Shown one piece after another: positions 9,249 to 18,165 of a stretch of 64,000 nt of DNA (the stretch's first letter is position 1; the number at the start of each line of letters is the position of its first letter). The notes beneath the pieces were generated by a model. The model made no database searches. It was not told the origin of the DNA and saw only the letters and a program-made list of their open reading frames with translations. The translations under genes were made by a program, and so were the position numbers. The stretch is from Paracoccaceae bacterium. Its GTDB lineage: Bacteria > Pseudomonadota > Alphaproteobacteria > Rhodobacterales > Rhodobacteraceae. The stretch spans positions 1-64,000 of the forward strand of contig SBGD01000059.1 of assembly GCA_006226775.1 (NCBI GenBank), in the 5' to 3' direction.

Positions 9249-10952
9249 TCAGTTCGCCCCGCTGTCCAGCAATCGCCGCGCGATCACCTGCGCCTGGATC
9301 TCCGCCGCGCCTTCGAAGATATTGAGGATCCGCGCATCGCAGAGGATCCGCGAGATCGCGTATTCCAGCGCAAACCCGTTGCCGCCGTGGATCTGCAACC
9401 CGTTGTCCGCCGCCGCCCAGGCCACCCGCGCGCCCAGCAGCTTCGCCATCCCGGCCTCGAGGTCGCAACGCCGCCCCGCGTCCTTTTCCCGCGCCGAGAA
9501 ATAGGTCAGCTGCCGCGCCACCATGATCTCGACCGCCATCATCGCCAGCTTGCCGGCCACGCGGGGAAATTCGATGATCGCCTTGCCGAACTGCTTGCGA
9601 TCCAGCGCATATTGCAGCGAGACATCCAGCGCCGATTGCGCCACGCCGATGGCGCGCGCCGCGGTCTGGATGCGGGCCGACTCGAAGGTCTCCATCAACT
9701 GCTTGAAACCCTTGCCTTCCTCGCCACCCAGCAGGTTCTCGGCCTTCACGTGGAAGTTGTCGAAACCCAGCTCGTATTCCTTCATGCCGCGGTAGCCCAG
9801 CACCTCGATCTCGCCGCCGGTCATGCCCTCGGTGGGGAAGGGATTGGCATCGTCGCCCGGCGTCTTCTCGGCCAGGAACATCGACAAGCCGCGGTAATCC
9901 GAGGTCTCGGGGTCGGTGCGCGCCAGCAGCGTCATCACATGGGTCCGCGCCGCATGGGTGATCCAGGTCTTGTTGCCGGTCACCTTGTAGTCGCCGTTGT
10001 CGTCCTTGACCGCGCGGGTGCGCAAGGAGCCCAGGTCCGAGCCGGTGTTGGGCTCGGTGAAGACCGCCGTCGGCAGCTTCTCTCCCGAGGCCAGCGCGGG
10101 AAGCCATTGTTCCTTCTGCGCCGTGGTGCCGCCGGCGAGGATCAGTTCCGCCGCGATCTCCGACCGCGTGCCCAGCGAGCCGACGCCGATATAGCCGCGC
10201 GACAATTCCTCCGAGACCACGCACATCGAGGCTTTCGACAGCCCGAAGCCGCCGTATTCCTCGGGGATGGTCAGCCCGAAGACGCCCATCTCGGCCAGGT
10301 CCTCGATCACCGCCATCGGGATCAGCTCGTCCTTGAGGTGCCAGTCATGGGCAAAGGGCGCGACCTTTTCGACCGCGTAGCGGCGGAACTGCTCGCGGAT
10401 CATCTCCAGCTCCTCGTCGAGACCGGAGGCGCCGAACAGGGTGGTGCCATGCTGCGCCTGCATCAGCTCGACCAGCCGCATCCGCGCGGCGGTGGTATTG
10501 GCCCGGGTCAGCAGCACCTCGATGCCCGGGGTGTCGAGCACCGCAAGCTCCTCCGGTTCCACCCCGAAATCGCGCGGCCGCACGATCTCGCCCTGGTTCA
10601 TCGGGATGCCGCCGCGAATCTGGGCGAGGTATTCGCCAAAGGCGATCTGGTGGATCAGCGCTTCGAGCTCGCCAAAGCGGTCCTCGTCGCTCATGCGCTG
10701 CGCCCAGCCCTGCATTTGTCTGAGCGATTCCAGGTAGGTGGCCAGCCAGGCCAGGCCATGTGCCGCGTCCTGGTGCCGCTCGACCAGCGCCGCCGAGACC
10801 CGCCCGTCGCGCACCACCAGCTCGCGCAGATGCGCGCGGGCCTTGTCGAAGATCACCTCGACCGGGGCAATCGCGCCCTGCGTCAGCGTCAGAAGATCGG
10901 GCAGCAGCACGGGCGCCTCCATGTTCAGGTCCTGTCCATCATGGGCCATCAT
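9249..10952 (-). CDS. mcd: Acyl-CoA dehydrogenase, probable (2S)-methylsuccinyl-CoA dehydrogenase
   Basis: A 567-residue FAD flavoprotein. The C-terminal 390 residues are a standard acyl-CoA dehydrogenase (GVFGLTIPEEYGGFG, TGNKTWITHA, the QIHGGNGFALEYAISRILCDAR end). The extra N-terminal region of roughly 165 residues is unusual for simple acyl-CoA dehydrogenases and matches the architecture of methylsuccinyl-CoA dehydrogenase of the ethylmalonyl-CoA pathway, which oxidises methylsuccinyl-CoA to mesaconyl-CoA during acetate assimilation. No other pathway gene is adjacent. AAGGAG precedes tandem ATGs (10952, 10949). The specific substrate is an inference from architecture. Confidence 0.75.
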   Translation of the reverse strand: MMAHDGQDLNMEAPVLLPDLLTLTQGAIAPVEVIFDKARAHLRELVVRDGRVSAALVERHQDAAHGLAWLATYLESLRQMQGWAQRMSDEDRFGELEALIHQIAFGEYLAQIRGGIPMNQGEIVRPRDFGVEPEELAVLDTPGIEVLLTRANTTAARMRLVELMQAQHGTTLFGASGLDEELEMIREQFRRYAVEKVAPFAHDWHLKDELIPMAVIEDLAEMGVFGLTIPEEYGGFGLSKASMCVVSEELSRGYIGVGSLGTRSEIAAELILAGGTTAQKEQWLPALASGEKLPTAVFTEPNTGSDLGSLRTRAVKDDNGDYKVTGNKTWITHAARTHVMTLLARTDPETSDYRGLSMFLAEKTPGDDANPFPTEGMTGGEIEVLGYRGMKEYELGFDNFHVKAENLLGGEEGKGFKQLMETFESARIQTAARAIGVAQSALDVSLQYALDRKQFGKAIIEFPRVAGKLAMMAVEIMVARQLTYFSAREKDAGRRCDLEAGMAKLLGARVAWAAADNGLQIHGGNGFALEYAISRILCDARILNIFEGAAEIQAQVIARRLLDSGAN

Positions 10953-10975
10953 TCACGCTCCTTCAGATTTCCTGC

Positions 10976-10992
10976 AAGTGCATAATGCACTT
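10976..10992. promoter_or_regulatory. Palindromic operator candidate upstream of mcd and tauE-like gene
   Basis: AAGTGCATAATGCACTT is a perfect inverted repeat with 8-bp arms around a single A. It lies 24 bases upstream of the mcd start in the divergent intergenic region, a typical place for a regulator of the dehydrogenase gene. Confidence 0.5.
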
Positions 10993-11018
10993 CGCAGATG
11001 CAGCGCAACAAAAATACG

Positions 11019-11042
11019 TTTGCCGATGGATACTTTGCCGAT
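11019..11042. promoter_or_regulatory. Direct repeats TTTGCCGAT x2
   Basis: TTTGCCGAT occurs at 11019-11027 and 11034-11042, a 15-base period, in the AT-rich stretch between the divergent mcd and TauE-type genes. The arrangement suits a regulator binding two half-sites or an overlap with promoter elements; the cognate protein is unknown. Confidence 0.35.
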
Positions 11043-11098
11043 AATTACCCAAGGAGATTTCAAATGCAGCGCCCCCGCCGCTGTGCTAGGCGGCGGGC

Positions 11099-11866
11099 AT
11101 GGATGGCATGATCGGCGACATAGGGCTTTGGGCGCTCTTGGCCAGCGGCGCGGTGACGCTGTTTGCCGGGGTGGTCAAGGGCACGGTGGGCTTTGCCATG
11201 CCGATGATCATGATCTCGACCATGGGCTCCTTCCTGCCGCCGGACGTCGCCCTGGCCGGGCTGATCCTGCCGACGTTGCTGTCGAACGGGATGCAGGCCC
11301 TGCGCCAGGGGCCTCGCGCGGCCTGGGACGCGGTGAGGCATTTCCGCGTCTACCTGGCGGCGGCGGGGGTGATGCTGGTGGTCTCGGCGCAGCTTTACGT
11401 CTTCCTGCCGGTCTGGGTGCTGTTCCTGGCCATCGGCCTGCCGGTGACGCTGTTCTGCCTGATGCAGCTTCTGGGGGTGCGGTTTCACGCCGCGCGCCGG
11501 AGCGCCGGGGTCGAGCTGGCCATCGGGTCGTTTTCGGGGCTGATCGGCGGGCTCTCGGGGGTCTGGGGGCCGCCGCTGGTGGCCTATCTCACGGCGCTGA
11601 ACACCGAGAAACGGATGCAGATGCGCATCCAGGGGGCCACCTTCGGGCTGGGCGCGGTGCTGCTCTTGCTGGCGCATTGGCACAGCGGCGTGGTGCATGG
11701 CGCGACCCTGTGGTTCTCGGTCTGGCTGTGCGTGCCGGCGCTTGCCGGCATGTGGCTGGGCGGGCGGTTGCAGGACCGGATCGACCAGGACACCTTCCGC
11801 CGCGCGACGCTGGTGGTGCTGACGCTGGCGGGGCTGAACCTGATCCGGCGGGCCTATCTTGCCTGA
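11099..11866 (+). CDS. TauE/SafE family membrane transporter
   Basis: A 255-residue integral membrane protein with about eight hydrophobic segments. It shows the TauE/SafE features of two related halves, each with a glycine-rich loop (VKGTVGFAMPMIM near residue 25 and FSGLIGGLSGVWGPPLVAY near 140). Members export sulfite or other sulfonate and organic anions across the inner membrane; the substrate here cannot be told. It is divergent from mcd, with which it may share control. No sulfur genes are adjacent. Confidence 0.85.
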   Translation: MDGMIGDIGLWALLASGAVTLFAGVVKGTVGFAMPMIMISTMGSFLPPDVALAGLILPTLLSNGMQALRQGPRAAWDAVRHFRVYLAAAGVMLVVSAQLYVFLPVWVLFLAIGLPVTLFCLMQLLGVRFHAARRSAGVELAIGSFSGLIGGLSGVWGPPLVAYLTALNTEKRMQMRIQGATFGLGAVLLLLAHWHSGVVHGATLWFSVWLCVPALAGMWLGGRLQDRIDQDTFRRATLVVLTLAGLNLIRRAYLA

Positions 11867-11890
11867 TCGGACACGGTGCGCCTGAAGGCA

Positions 11891-11931
11891 CACCCTACGC
11901 GCCGCCGTAGGGTGCGCATTTACTGCGCACC
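11891..11931. repeat. Double hairpin between tauE-like gene and dnaE
   Basis: Two inverted repeats abut: CACCCTACG (11891-11899) pairs with CGTAGGGTG (11906-11914), and GGTGCGCA (11911-11918) pairs with TGCGCACC (11924-11931). They occupy the 76-base gap between convergent genes and are mutually exclusive because they overlap. A repeat-derived bidirectional terminator is the simplest reading. Confidence 0.6.
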
Positions 11932-11942
11932 TTGCACAGCGC

Positions 11943-14900
11943 TCACACCTCCTCCACCGCCATCACCCCCGGCAGGCTCTTCAACGCGCCCTTGATCTCG
12001 GGCGTCACCGGGAATTCGGCGCCGGTGTCGATCTCCACCTCCCCCGGCAACGCCGGGTCCATCAGGCAGAGGTAGATCGGCCCGCGCGCCGCGCGCTGCA
12101 CCTTTTCCGCCGCTTCCGACAGGATCGTCGCCACCGACGAGATCGCCCCCGGCGCCTCGACAAAGACCTTCAGCCCGGTCGAGCCTGCATCCGCCACCGC
12201 CACGTCGATCGGCGCCACGGAGCGGCCCAGAAGCTTCAACTGGTCGCTCTCCATCGTCGCCTCGACCGTCACCACCACCTTGGCCCCGGTCTCCAGATGC
12301 TCGCGCGATTTCTCCAGCGTCTCCGAGAACAGCGTCACCTCGTAGGCCCCGGTGGTGTCCGACATCTGGCAAAAGGCAAAGCGGTTGCCGCGCGCCGATT
12401 TGCGCTCCTGCCGTCCTGCCACCACGCCGGCCAGTTTCGCCACGCAAGGCGCGCCTTCCGCCTTGGCCATGACCTCGTCCAGCGTCAGCACGCCCTTGCG
12501 TTTCAGCGGCGCCATGTAGTCGTCCAGAGGATGGCCCGAGAGGTAGAAACCCACCGCCTTGAATTCCTCGGCCAGCCGTTCGGCGGGCAGCCAGTCGTTG
12601 ACCGGCGCCAGCCGCGGTTCCGGCAGGTCGTCGCCGGCCTCGCCAAAGAGCGAGACCTGGTCGGAATTCTTCTGGTCGTGCACCGCGGCGGAGTAGTTCA
12701 CCAGCGCATCGAGCGATTCGAAGACCCGGCGGCGGTTCGGTTCCAGCTGGTCGAAGGCCCCGGCACGCGCCAGCATCTCCAGCGGGCGCTTGCCGACGCG
12801 TTTCAGGTCCACCCGACGGGCAAGGTCATAGAGCGTCGCGAAGGGTTTGTCCGTCGAGTCCCGGACCTGATCCGGGAGCCCGCCCCGGACCTGATCCGGG
12901 GCCTCACCGGCGAGGTCCCGGGTCGAGCCCGGGACGGGGTCAGCCCGGCCGCACCGTCCCTCGACCACCAGCCGCATCGCCTCGACGCCGACGTTCTTCA
13001 ACGCGCCCAGCGCATAGACCAGCGCGCCGTCCTTCACGTCAAAGGTCGCCTGCGACCGGTTCACGCAGGGCGGCACCCAGGGCAGGCCGAGGCCCTTCCT
13101 GACCTCCTCGAAATAGGTGGCCAGCTTGTCGGTCAGGTGGATGTCGCAGTTCATCACCCCGGCCATGAACTCGACAGGGTGGTTCGCCTTGAGCCAGGCG
13201 GTCTGGTAGGACACCACCGCATAGGCCGCAGCGTGCGACTTGTTGAAGCCGTAGTTGGCGAATTTCTCGAGCAGGTCGAAGACCTCGGTGGCCTTCTTCT
13301 TGTCGACGCCGTTTTCCGCAGCGCCTTTCTCGAACTTGGGCCGCTCGGCGTCCATCGCCTCCTTGATCTTCTTGCCCATCGCGCGGCGCAGCAGGTCGGC
13401 GCCGCCAAGCGAGTAGCCCGCCATGACCTGCGCGATCTGCATCACCTGTTCCTGGTAGACGATGATGCCCTGGGTTTCCTCGAGGATGTGGTCGATCAGC
13501 GGATGGACGCTGGTGATCTCCTTCAACCCGTTCTTGACCTCGCAATAGGTCGGGATGTTCTCCATCGGGCCGGGACGATAGAGCGCCACCAGCGCCACGA
13601 TATCCTCGATACAGGTGGGCCGCATCCGCTTCAGCGCGTCCATCATGCCCGAGCTTTCCACCTGGAACACGGCGACGGTCTTGGCGGCGGCGTAGAGCTT
13701 GTAGGCGGCCTCGTCATCCAGCGGGATGGCGTTGATCTGGTTCTCGGCACCCTCGGCAGGCGCATAAAGCTCGGTGCCGGTGGCCGAGACATGCAGCGGA
13801 CGGCCCGACTTGAACACCAGGTCCATCGCGTTCTGGATCACCGTCAGGGTCTTGAGGCCGAGAAAGTCGAACTTCACCAGCCCCGCCTGCTCCACCCATT
13901 TCATGTTGAACTGCGTGGCGGGCATGTCGGACCGCGGATCCTGGTAGAGCGGCACCAGCTGGTCCAGCGGCCGGTCGCCGATCACCACCCCGGCGGCATG
14001 GGTGGAGGCGTTGCGCAACAGCCCCTCGACCTGCTGGCCATAGTTCAGCAGCCGCGCCACGACCTCTTCGTTCTTGGCCTCCTCGCGCAGGCGCGGCTCA
14101 TCCGTGAGCGCCTTTTCGATGCTGACCGGCTTCACGCCTTCGACCGGGATCATCTTCGACAGCCGATCCACCTGCATATAGGGCATCTGGAGCACCCGCC
14201 CCACGTCGCGCACCGCCGCCTTCGACAGCAGCGCACCGAAGGTGATGATCTGGCCCACCTTGTCGCGGCCGTATTTCTCCTGAACGTAGCGGATCACCTC
14301 CTCGCGCCGGTCCATGCAGAAGTCGATGTCGAAGTCGGGCATGGAGACCCGCTCGGGGTTAAGAAACCGCTCGAACAGCAGCGAGTAGCGCAGCGGATCG
14401 AGGTCGGTGATGGTCAAAGCATAGGCCACCAGCGAGCCCGCGCCCGAGCCCCGCCCCGGCCCCACCGGGATGTCGTTGTCCTTGGCCCATTGGATGAAAT
14501 CGGCAACGATCAGGAAGTAGCCGGGAAAACCCATGCCCTCGATGATGCCCAACTCGAAATCTAAGCGAGCCTGGTACTCCTCGACCGGCACCGCATGGGG
14601 GATCACCGCCAGCCGCTCCTGCAAGCCCGCGTTGGCCATGCGGCGCAGTTCCGCCACCTCGTCATCGGCGAATTTCGGCAGGATCGGATCGCGGCGATAA
14701 CAGCCGAAAGCGCAGCGCCTGGCGATCTCGACGGTGTTCTCCAGCGCCTCGGGCAGATCGGCGAAGAGCGTCGCCATCTCCTGCGGCGACTTGAAGTAAT
14801 GCTCGCGCGTCAGCATCCGCCGCGGGGCCTGCTGGTCGACGTAGGCGCCTTCGGAAATGCAGATCAGCGCATCATGCGCCTCGTACATCTCGGGTTTCGG

Positions 14901-15542
14901 GAAATAGACGTCGTTGGTCGCCACCAGCGGCAGGTCCATGGCATAGGCCATCTCGACAAAGCCGCGTTCAGACCGCGCCTCGGCCTCGGGCAGCCCGCCC
15001 TCGCCGGGATGACGCTGCAACTCGACATAGAGCCGGTCGCCGTAGATGCCTTTCAGCCGCTCCATCAGCGCCTGCGCCGCCGGACGCTGACCCCGCTGCA
15101 AGAGCCGCCCCACCGGCCCGTCCGGCCCACCGGAAAGACAGATCAGCCCCTCGGAATGTTGCTCAAGCTCCCGCAACGTCACCTGCGGCAGCTGTCCGCC
15201 CTTGTCGACGTAAAGACAGGTGTTGAGCTTCATCAGATGCTCATAGCCCCGCTCGTTCTGCGCCAGCAGCACCACGGCGGCAGGCGGCACCGGCTTGTCG
15301 CCGGGTTTCAGGTCGACATAGGCCAGGTCCACCTGGCAGCCCATGATCGGCTGGATGCCGGCCCCCTGCGCGCCCACGGAAAACTCCAGCGCGCAGAACA
15401 GGTTGTTGGTATCGGTCACCGCCACCGCGGGCATGCCCATGGCGGCACATTGGCCCGGCAGCGACTTCAGCCGCATGGCGCCTTCCAGCAGCGAATACTC
15501 GGTATGGGTGCGCAGGTGAATGAATCGGGGGGACTTGCTCAT
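11943..15542 (-). CDS. dnaE: DNA polymerase III alpha subunit (with in-frame repeat insertion)
   Basis: The replicative polymerase catalytic subunit, 1199 residues. It opens with the PHP domain (FIHLRTHTEYSLLEGAMRL), then shows the polymerase palm motifs GPGRGSGAGSLVAYAL and PDFDIDFCMDRREEVIRY, helix-hairpin-helix/tau-contact regions and an OB-fold (VAKLAGVVAGRQERKSARG). The length is slightly above the usual size because residues about 863-897 come from an inserted repeat cluster (GSTRDLAGEAPDQVRG...), after which the normal family sequence DKPFATLYDLARRVDLKRVG resumes. It is convergent with the TauE-type gene and divergent from glsA. Confidence 0.95.
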   Translation of the reverse strand: MSKSPRFIHLRTHTEYSLLEGAMRLKSLPGQCAAMGMPAVAVTDTNNLFCALEFSVGAQGAGIQPIMGCQVDLAYVDLKPGDKPVPPAAVVLLAQNERGYEHLMKLNTCLYVDKGGQLPQVTLRELEQHSEGLICLSGGPDGPVGRLLQRGQRPAAQALMERLKGIYGDRLYVELQRHPGEGGLPEAEARSERGFVEMAYAMDLPLVATNDVYFPKPEMYEAHDALICISEGAYVDQQAPRRMLTREHYFKSPQEMATLFADLPEALENTVEIARRCAFGCYRRDPILPKFADDEVAELRRMANAGLQERLAVIPHAVPVEEYQARLDFELGIIEGMGFPGYFLIVADFIQWAKDNDIPVGPGRGSGAGSLVAYALTITDLDPLRYSLLFERFLNPERVSMPDFDIDFCMDRREEVIRYVQEKYGRDKVGQIITFGALLSKAAVRDVGRVLQMPYMQVDRLSKMIPVEGVKPVSIEKALTDEPRLREEAKNEEVVARLLNYGQQVEGLLRNASTHAAGVVIGDRPLDQLVPLYQDPRSDMPATQFNMKWVEQAGLVKFDFLGLKTLTVIQNAMDLVFKSGRPLHVSATGTELYAPAEGAENQINAIPLDDEAAYKLYAAAKTVAVFQVESSGMMDALKRMRPTCIEDIVALVALYRPGPMENIPTYCEVKNGLKEITSVHPLIDHILEETQGIIVYQEQVMQIAQVMAGYSLGGADLLRRAMGKKIKEAMDAERPKFEKGAAENGVDKKKATEVFDLLEKFANYGFNKSHAAAYAVVSYQTAWLKANHPVEFMAGVMNCDIHLTDKLATYFEEVRKGLGLPWVPPCVNRSQATFDVKDGALVYALGALKNVGVEAMRLVVEGRCGRADPVPGSTRDLAGEAPDQVRGGLPDQVRDSTDKPFATLYDLARRVDLKRVGKRPLEMLARAGAFDQLEPNRRRVFESLDALVNYSAAVHDQKNSDQVSLFGEAGDDLPEPRLAPVNDWLPAERLAEEFKAVGFYLSGHPLDDYMAPLKRKGVLTLDEVMAKAEGAPCVAKLAGVVAGRQERKSARGNRFAFCQMSDTTGAYEVTLFSETLEKSREHLETGAKVVVTVEATMESDQLKLLGRSVAPIDVAVADAGSTGLKVFVEAPGAISSVATILSEAAEKVQRAARGPIYLCLMDPALPGEVEIDTGAEFPVTPEIKGALKSLPGVMAVEEV
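12853..12940. repeat. Fold-back repeat cluster inserted in frame in dnaE
   Basis: Three palindromic units are stacked: CCCGGACCTGATCCGGG (12860-12876), CCCCGGACCTGATCCGGGG (about 12883-12901) and TCCCGGGTCGAGCCCGGGA (about 12916-12934). Together they add about 34 codons to dnaE without a stop or frame change. The same units occur between genes at 50016-50079 and 61958-62021 and singly in nrdJ. Confidence 0.85.
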
Positions 15543-15590
15543 CCGGCCAACTTATGTGGACAGCGCCGGCAATTGAAGTAGCTTCGTGTC

Positions 15591-16514
15591 ATGTCCGACC
15601 TCGACCGCCTGCCCGAATTCCTCGACACCCTGGACGCCGAGTTCCACGCCCGCGGCGACTGGGGCGCGGTGGCCTCCTATATCCCCGAACTGGCGCGCGT
15701 CGACCCGGCGCAATTCGCCATCTCGGTGGCGCTCGCCGACGGGCGGCTGATCAGCGCGGGCCAGGCGCGCAAGCCGTTCTCGATCCAGTCGGTCTCCAAG
15801 GTCTTTTCGCTGGCCTGCGTGCTGTCGCGCTTCGGCGAGAGCATCTGGCACCGGGTCGGGCGCGAACCCTCGGGCGACCGCTTCGATTCCATCCTGCTGC
15901 TCGAACAGGAAGAGGGCCGGCCGCGCAATCCCTTCATCAACGCCGGCGCGCTGGTCACCACCGACGAACTGCTGGCGGGCCGCGCCCCGAAAGAGGCGCT
16001 GTCCGAGATCATCGGCTTTCTGCGCGCCAGCGCCGAGGACGATGACATCCATATCGACGCCGATGTCGCCGCCTCGGAGAACGCCACCGGCCACCGCAAC
16101 CGCGCGCTGGCCTATTACCTCAAGAGCTTCGACAACCTGGTGAATGCGCCGGAGCTGGTGCTGGGCACCTATTTCCACCAATGCGCCATCGAGATGACCT
16201 GCGAGCAACTGGCGCTGGCCGGGCGCGGCATTGCCGGGCTGCCGGGCGCGCCGATGCTGCTGAGCGAGGTCAAGCGCCGCCGCATCGCTGCGCTGATGAT
16301 GACCTGCGGGCATTACGACGGCTCGGGCGATTTTGCCTTCCGCACCGGGCTGCCCGGCAAGTCCGGCGTCGGCGGCGGCATCCTGCTGGCGATTCCCGGG
16401 CGCGCCTCGGCAGCGATCTGGTCGCCGGGGCTCAACGCCTGGGGCAACAGCCAGGTCGGCACCGAGGCGGCCGAACGCCTGGCGCGCTTCACCGGCTGGT
16501 CGGTTTTCGGCTGA
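15591..16514 (+). CDS. glsA: Glutaminase
   Basis: A 307-residue glutaminase of the beta-lactamase-like fold, which hydrolyses glutamine to glutamate and ammonia in the cytoplasm. The SxxK nucleophile motif is visible in PFSIQSVSKVFSLACVL, with the family motifs NPFINAGALVTTDELL, LAYYLKSFDNL, CGHYDGSGDFAFRTGLPGKSGVGGGILLAIPGR and the closing FTGWSVFG. The length is standard. It is divergent from dnaE across 48 bases. There is no evidence that it belongs with the xdh genes that follow on the same strand after a 250-base gap. Confidence 0.93.
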   Translation: MSDLDRLPEFLDTLDAEFHARGDWGAVASYIPELARVDPAQFAISVALADGRLISAGQARKPFSIQSVSKVFSLACVLSRFGESIWHRVGREPSGDRFDSILLLEQEEGRPRNPFINAGALVTTDELLAGRAPKEALSEIIGFLRASAEDDDIHIDADVAASENATGHRNRALAYYLKSFDNLVNAPELVLGTYFHQCAIEMTCEQLALAGRGIAGLPGAPMLLSEVKRRRIAALMMTCGHYDGSGDFAFRTGLPGKSGVGGGILLAIPGRASAAIWSPGLNAWGNSQVGTEAAERLARFTGWSVFG

Positions 16515-16764
16515 CGCCGCGGCCCGCCGCCAGATATTTTCCCGCCCGGCGCATCCCCCGCCAAGCCGTTGAAATCGCTTGGCTTCGCCAAGGCCCGGCA
16601 AATCGACGCCCCCGGGTCTTTCTGCGCCGCGGCCAAGAAAACCCCTTGCCAGTCCGGAAGATGCCTTTCTAAGCTTGGCCCACATAGAAACAGGCACGCA
16701 AGTTTTCTACGCCGCATCGAGGACTTGCAGACATGTGCGCATGGTACCGCGGCAGGTTCACATC

Positions 16765-18165
16765 ATGGACATTGGCTTTCTTCTCAACGGAGAACCGGTC
16801 CGACTCCGCGCCGATCCGCCCACCCGGACCCTGCTCGACTGGCTGCGCGAGGATCGCGGGCTGACCGCCACCAAGGAAGGCTGCAACGAGGGCGATTGCG
16901 GCGCCTGCACCGTCATGGTGCAGGATCAGGACGGCATCCGCGCCCTCAACGCCTGCATCCTGTTCCTGCCGCAGCTTGCCGGCAAGGCGGTGCGCACGGT
17001 CGAAGGCATTCGCGCCGACGATGGCGGCATGCACCCGGTCCAGACCGCCATGGTCGAGCACCACGGCTCGCAATGCGGCTTCTGCACCCCCGGCTTCATC
17101 GCCTCGATGGCCGTGGCCCATGCCAATGGCCAGACCGACCACAACGACCGCCTGGCCGGCAACCTCTGCCGCTGCACCGGCTACGCCCCCATAATCCGCG
17201 CCGCCAGGGCCGCCGAGGACACCCCGGTGCCGCAATGGATCGCCGCCGACAGGTCCTTCTCTGGTTCGGAAATATCCTCGGGGGGGCTGCGCAGCAGCGG
17301 GGGGCAGACAGCCCCCCTCCTCCCGCAATCCTCCGACGCACTGGCAGAAATCTACGCCCAAACCCCCGACGCCACCCTGATCGCCGGCGCCACCGACGTG
17401 GGCCTCTGGGTCACCAAGCAGTTGCGCGATCTCGACCCGGTGATCTTCCTGCACCAGTGCCGCGACCTTGCCCGGATCGAGGATTGGGGCGACACGCTCA
17501 AGATCGGCGCCGGTGTCACCATCGCCAAACTCTGGCCGCTGATGCGCGAGTTCTACCCCAGCTTCGGCGAGCTTTTGCGCCGCTACGGCTCCGTGCAGGT
17601 CCGCGAGGCCGCCACGCTGGGCGGCAATATCGCCAATGGCTCGCCCATCGGCGACAGCCCCCCGGTGCTGATCGCGCTCGGCGCGCGGCTGCACCTGCGA
17701 AAGGGCACTGCCCGCCGCGACATGCCGATCGAGGATTTCTTCATCGACTACGGCAAGCAGGACCGCGCCCCCGGCGAATTCGTCGAGGCGATCACCCTGC
17801 CGAAAGACCAACCCGCCATGCGCTGCTACAAGATCTCCAAGCGCTTCGACCAGGACATCTCGGCCCTCTGCGCCGCCTTCAACATCACCGTCGAGAGTGA
17901 CCGCATCAGTGCCGCCCGCATCGCCTTCGGCGGCATGGCCGGCACCCCGAAACGCGCGACGGCGCTCGAGACGGCGCTCATCGGGCGCGACTGGTCCGAG
18001 GACAGCGTGAAGGCGGCAGCCGCAGCGCTGGAGGAGGACTTCACCCCGATGTCCGACATGCGCGCCAGCGCGGCCTACCGGATGGAGACCGCGAAGAACC
18101 TGCTGCTGCGCTATTTCCACGAGATGCAGGGCGCGCAAACCTCGGTGCTGGAGGTCCGGCCATGA
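16765..18165 (+). CDS. xdhA: Xanthine dehydrogenase small subunit (2Fe-2S and FAD domains)
   Basis: The iron-sulfur/FAD subunit of molybdenum xanthine dehydrogenase, which passes electrons from the XdhB active site to NAD. Seen: the first 2Fe-2S set [12 protein letters not shown] (Cys40, 45, 48), the second set CGFCTPGF and CRCTGYAP, then the FAD domain ([35 protein letters not shown]). The start [10 protein letters not shown] matches the family, although in-frame codons continue upstream to 16579 and the ribosome site is weak. Residues about 163-188, in the linker between the two domains, are encoded by an interspersed repeat (17251-17320). Its stop overlaps the xdhB start (ATGA). Confidence 0.94.
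   Translation: MDIGFLLNGEPVRLRADPPTRTLLDWLREDRGLTATKEGCNEGDCGACTVMVQDQDGIRALNACILFLPQLAGKAVRTVEGIRADDGGMHPVQTAMVEHHGSQCGFCTPGFIASMAVAHANGQTDHNDRLAGNLCRCTGYAPIIRAARAAEDTPVPQWIAADRSFSGSEISSGGLRSSGGQTAPLLPQSSDALAEIYAQTPDATLIAGATDVGLWVTKQLRDLDPVIFLHQCRDLARIEDWGDTLKIGAGVTIAKLWPLMREFYPSFGELLRRYGSVQVREAATLGGNIANGSPIGDSPPVLIALGARLHLRKGTARRDMPIEDFFIDYGKQDRAPGEFVEAITLPKDQPAMRCYKISKRFDQDISALCAAFNITVESDRISAARIAFGGMAGTPKRATALETALIGRDWSEDSVKAAAAALEEDFTPMSDMRASAAYRMETAKNLLLRYFHEMQGAQTSVLEVRP
17251..17320. repeat. Interspersed repeat, in-frame copy in xdhA linker
   Basis: The block begins with the same 17 bases as the intergenic copy at 3250 (AGGTCCTTCTCTGGTTC), followed by AAATATCC, a G run, a GCTGCGCAGC hairpin and the GGGGGG/CCCCCC end. 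It is read through in the xdhA frame as [17 protein letters not shown] and lies between the iron-sulfur and FAD domains, where extra length is tolerated. Confidence 0.8.
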
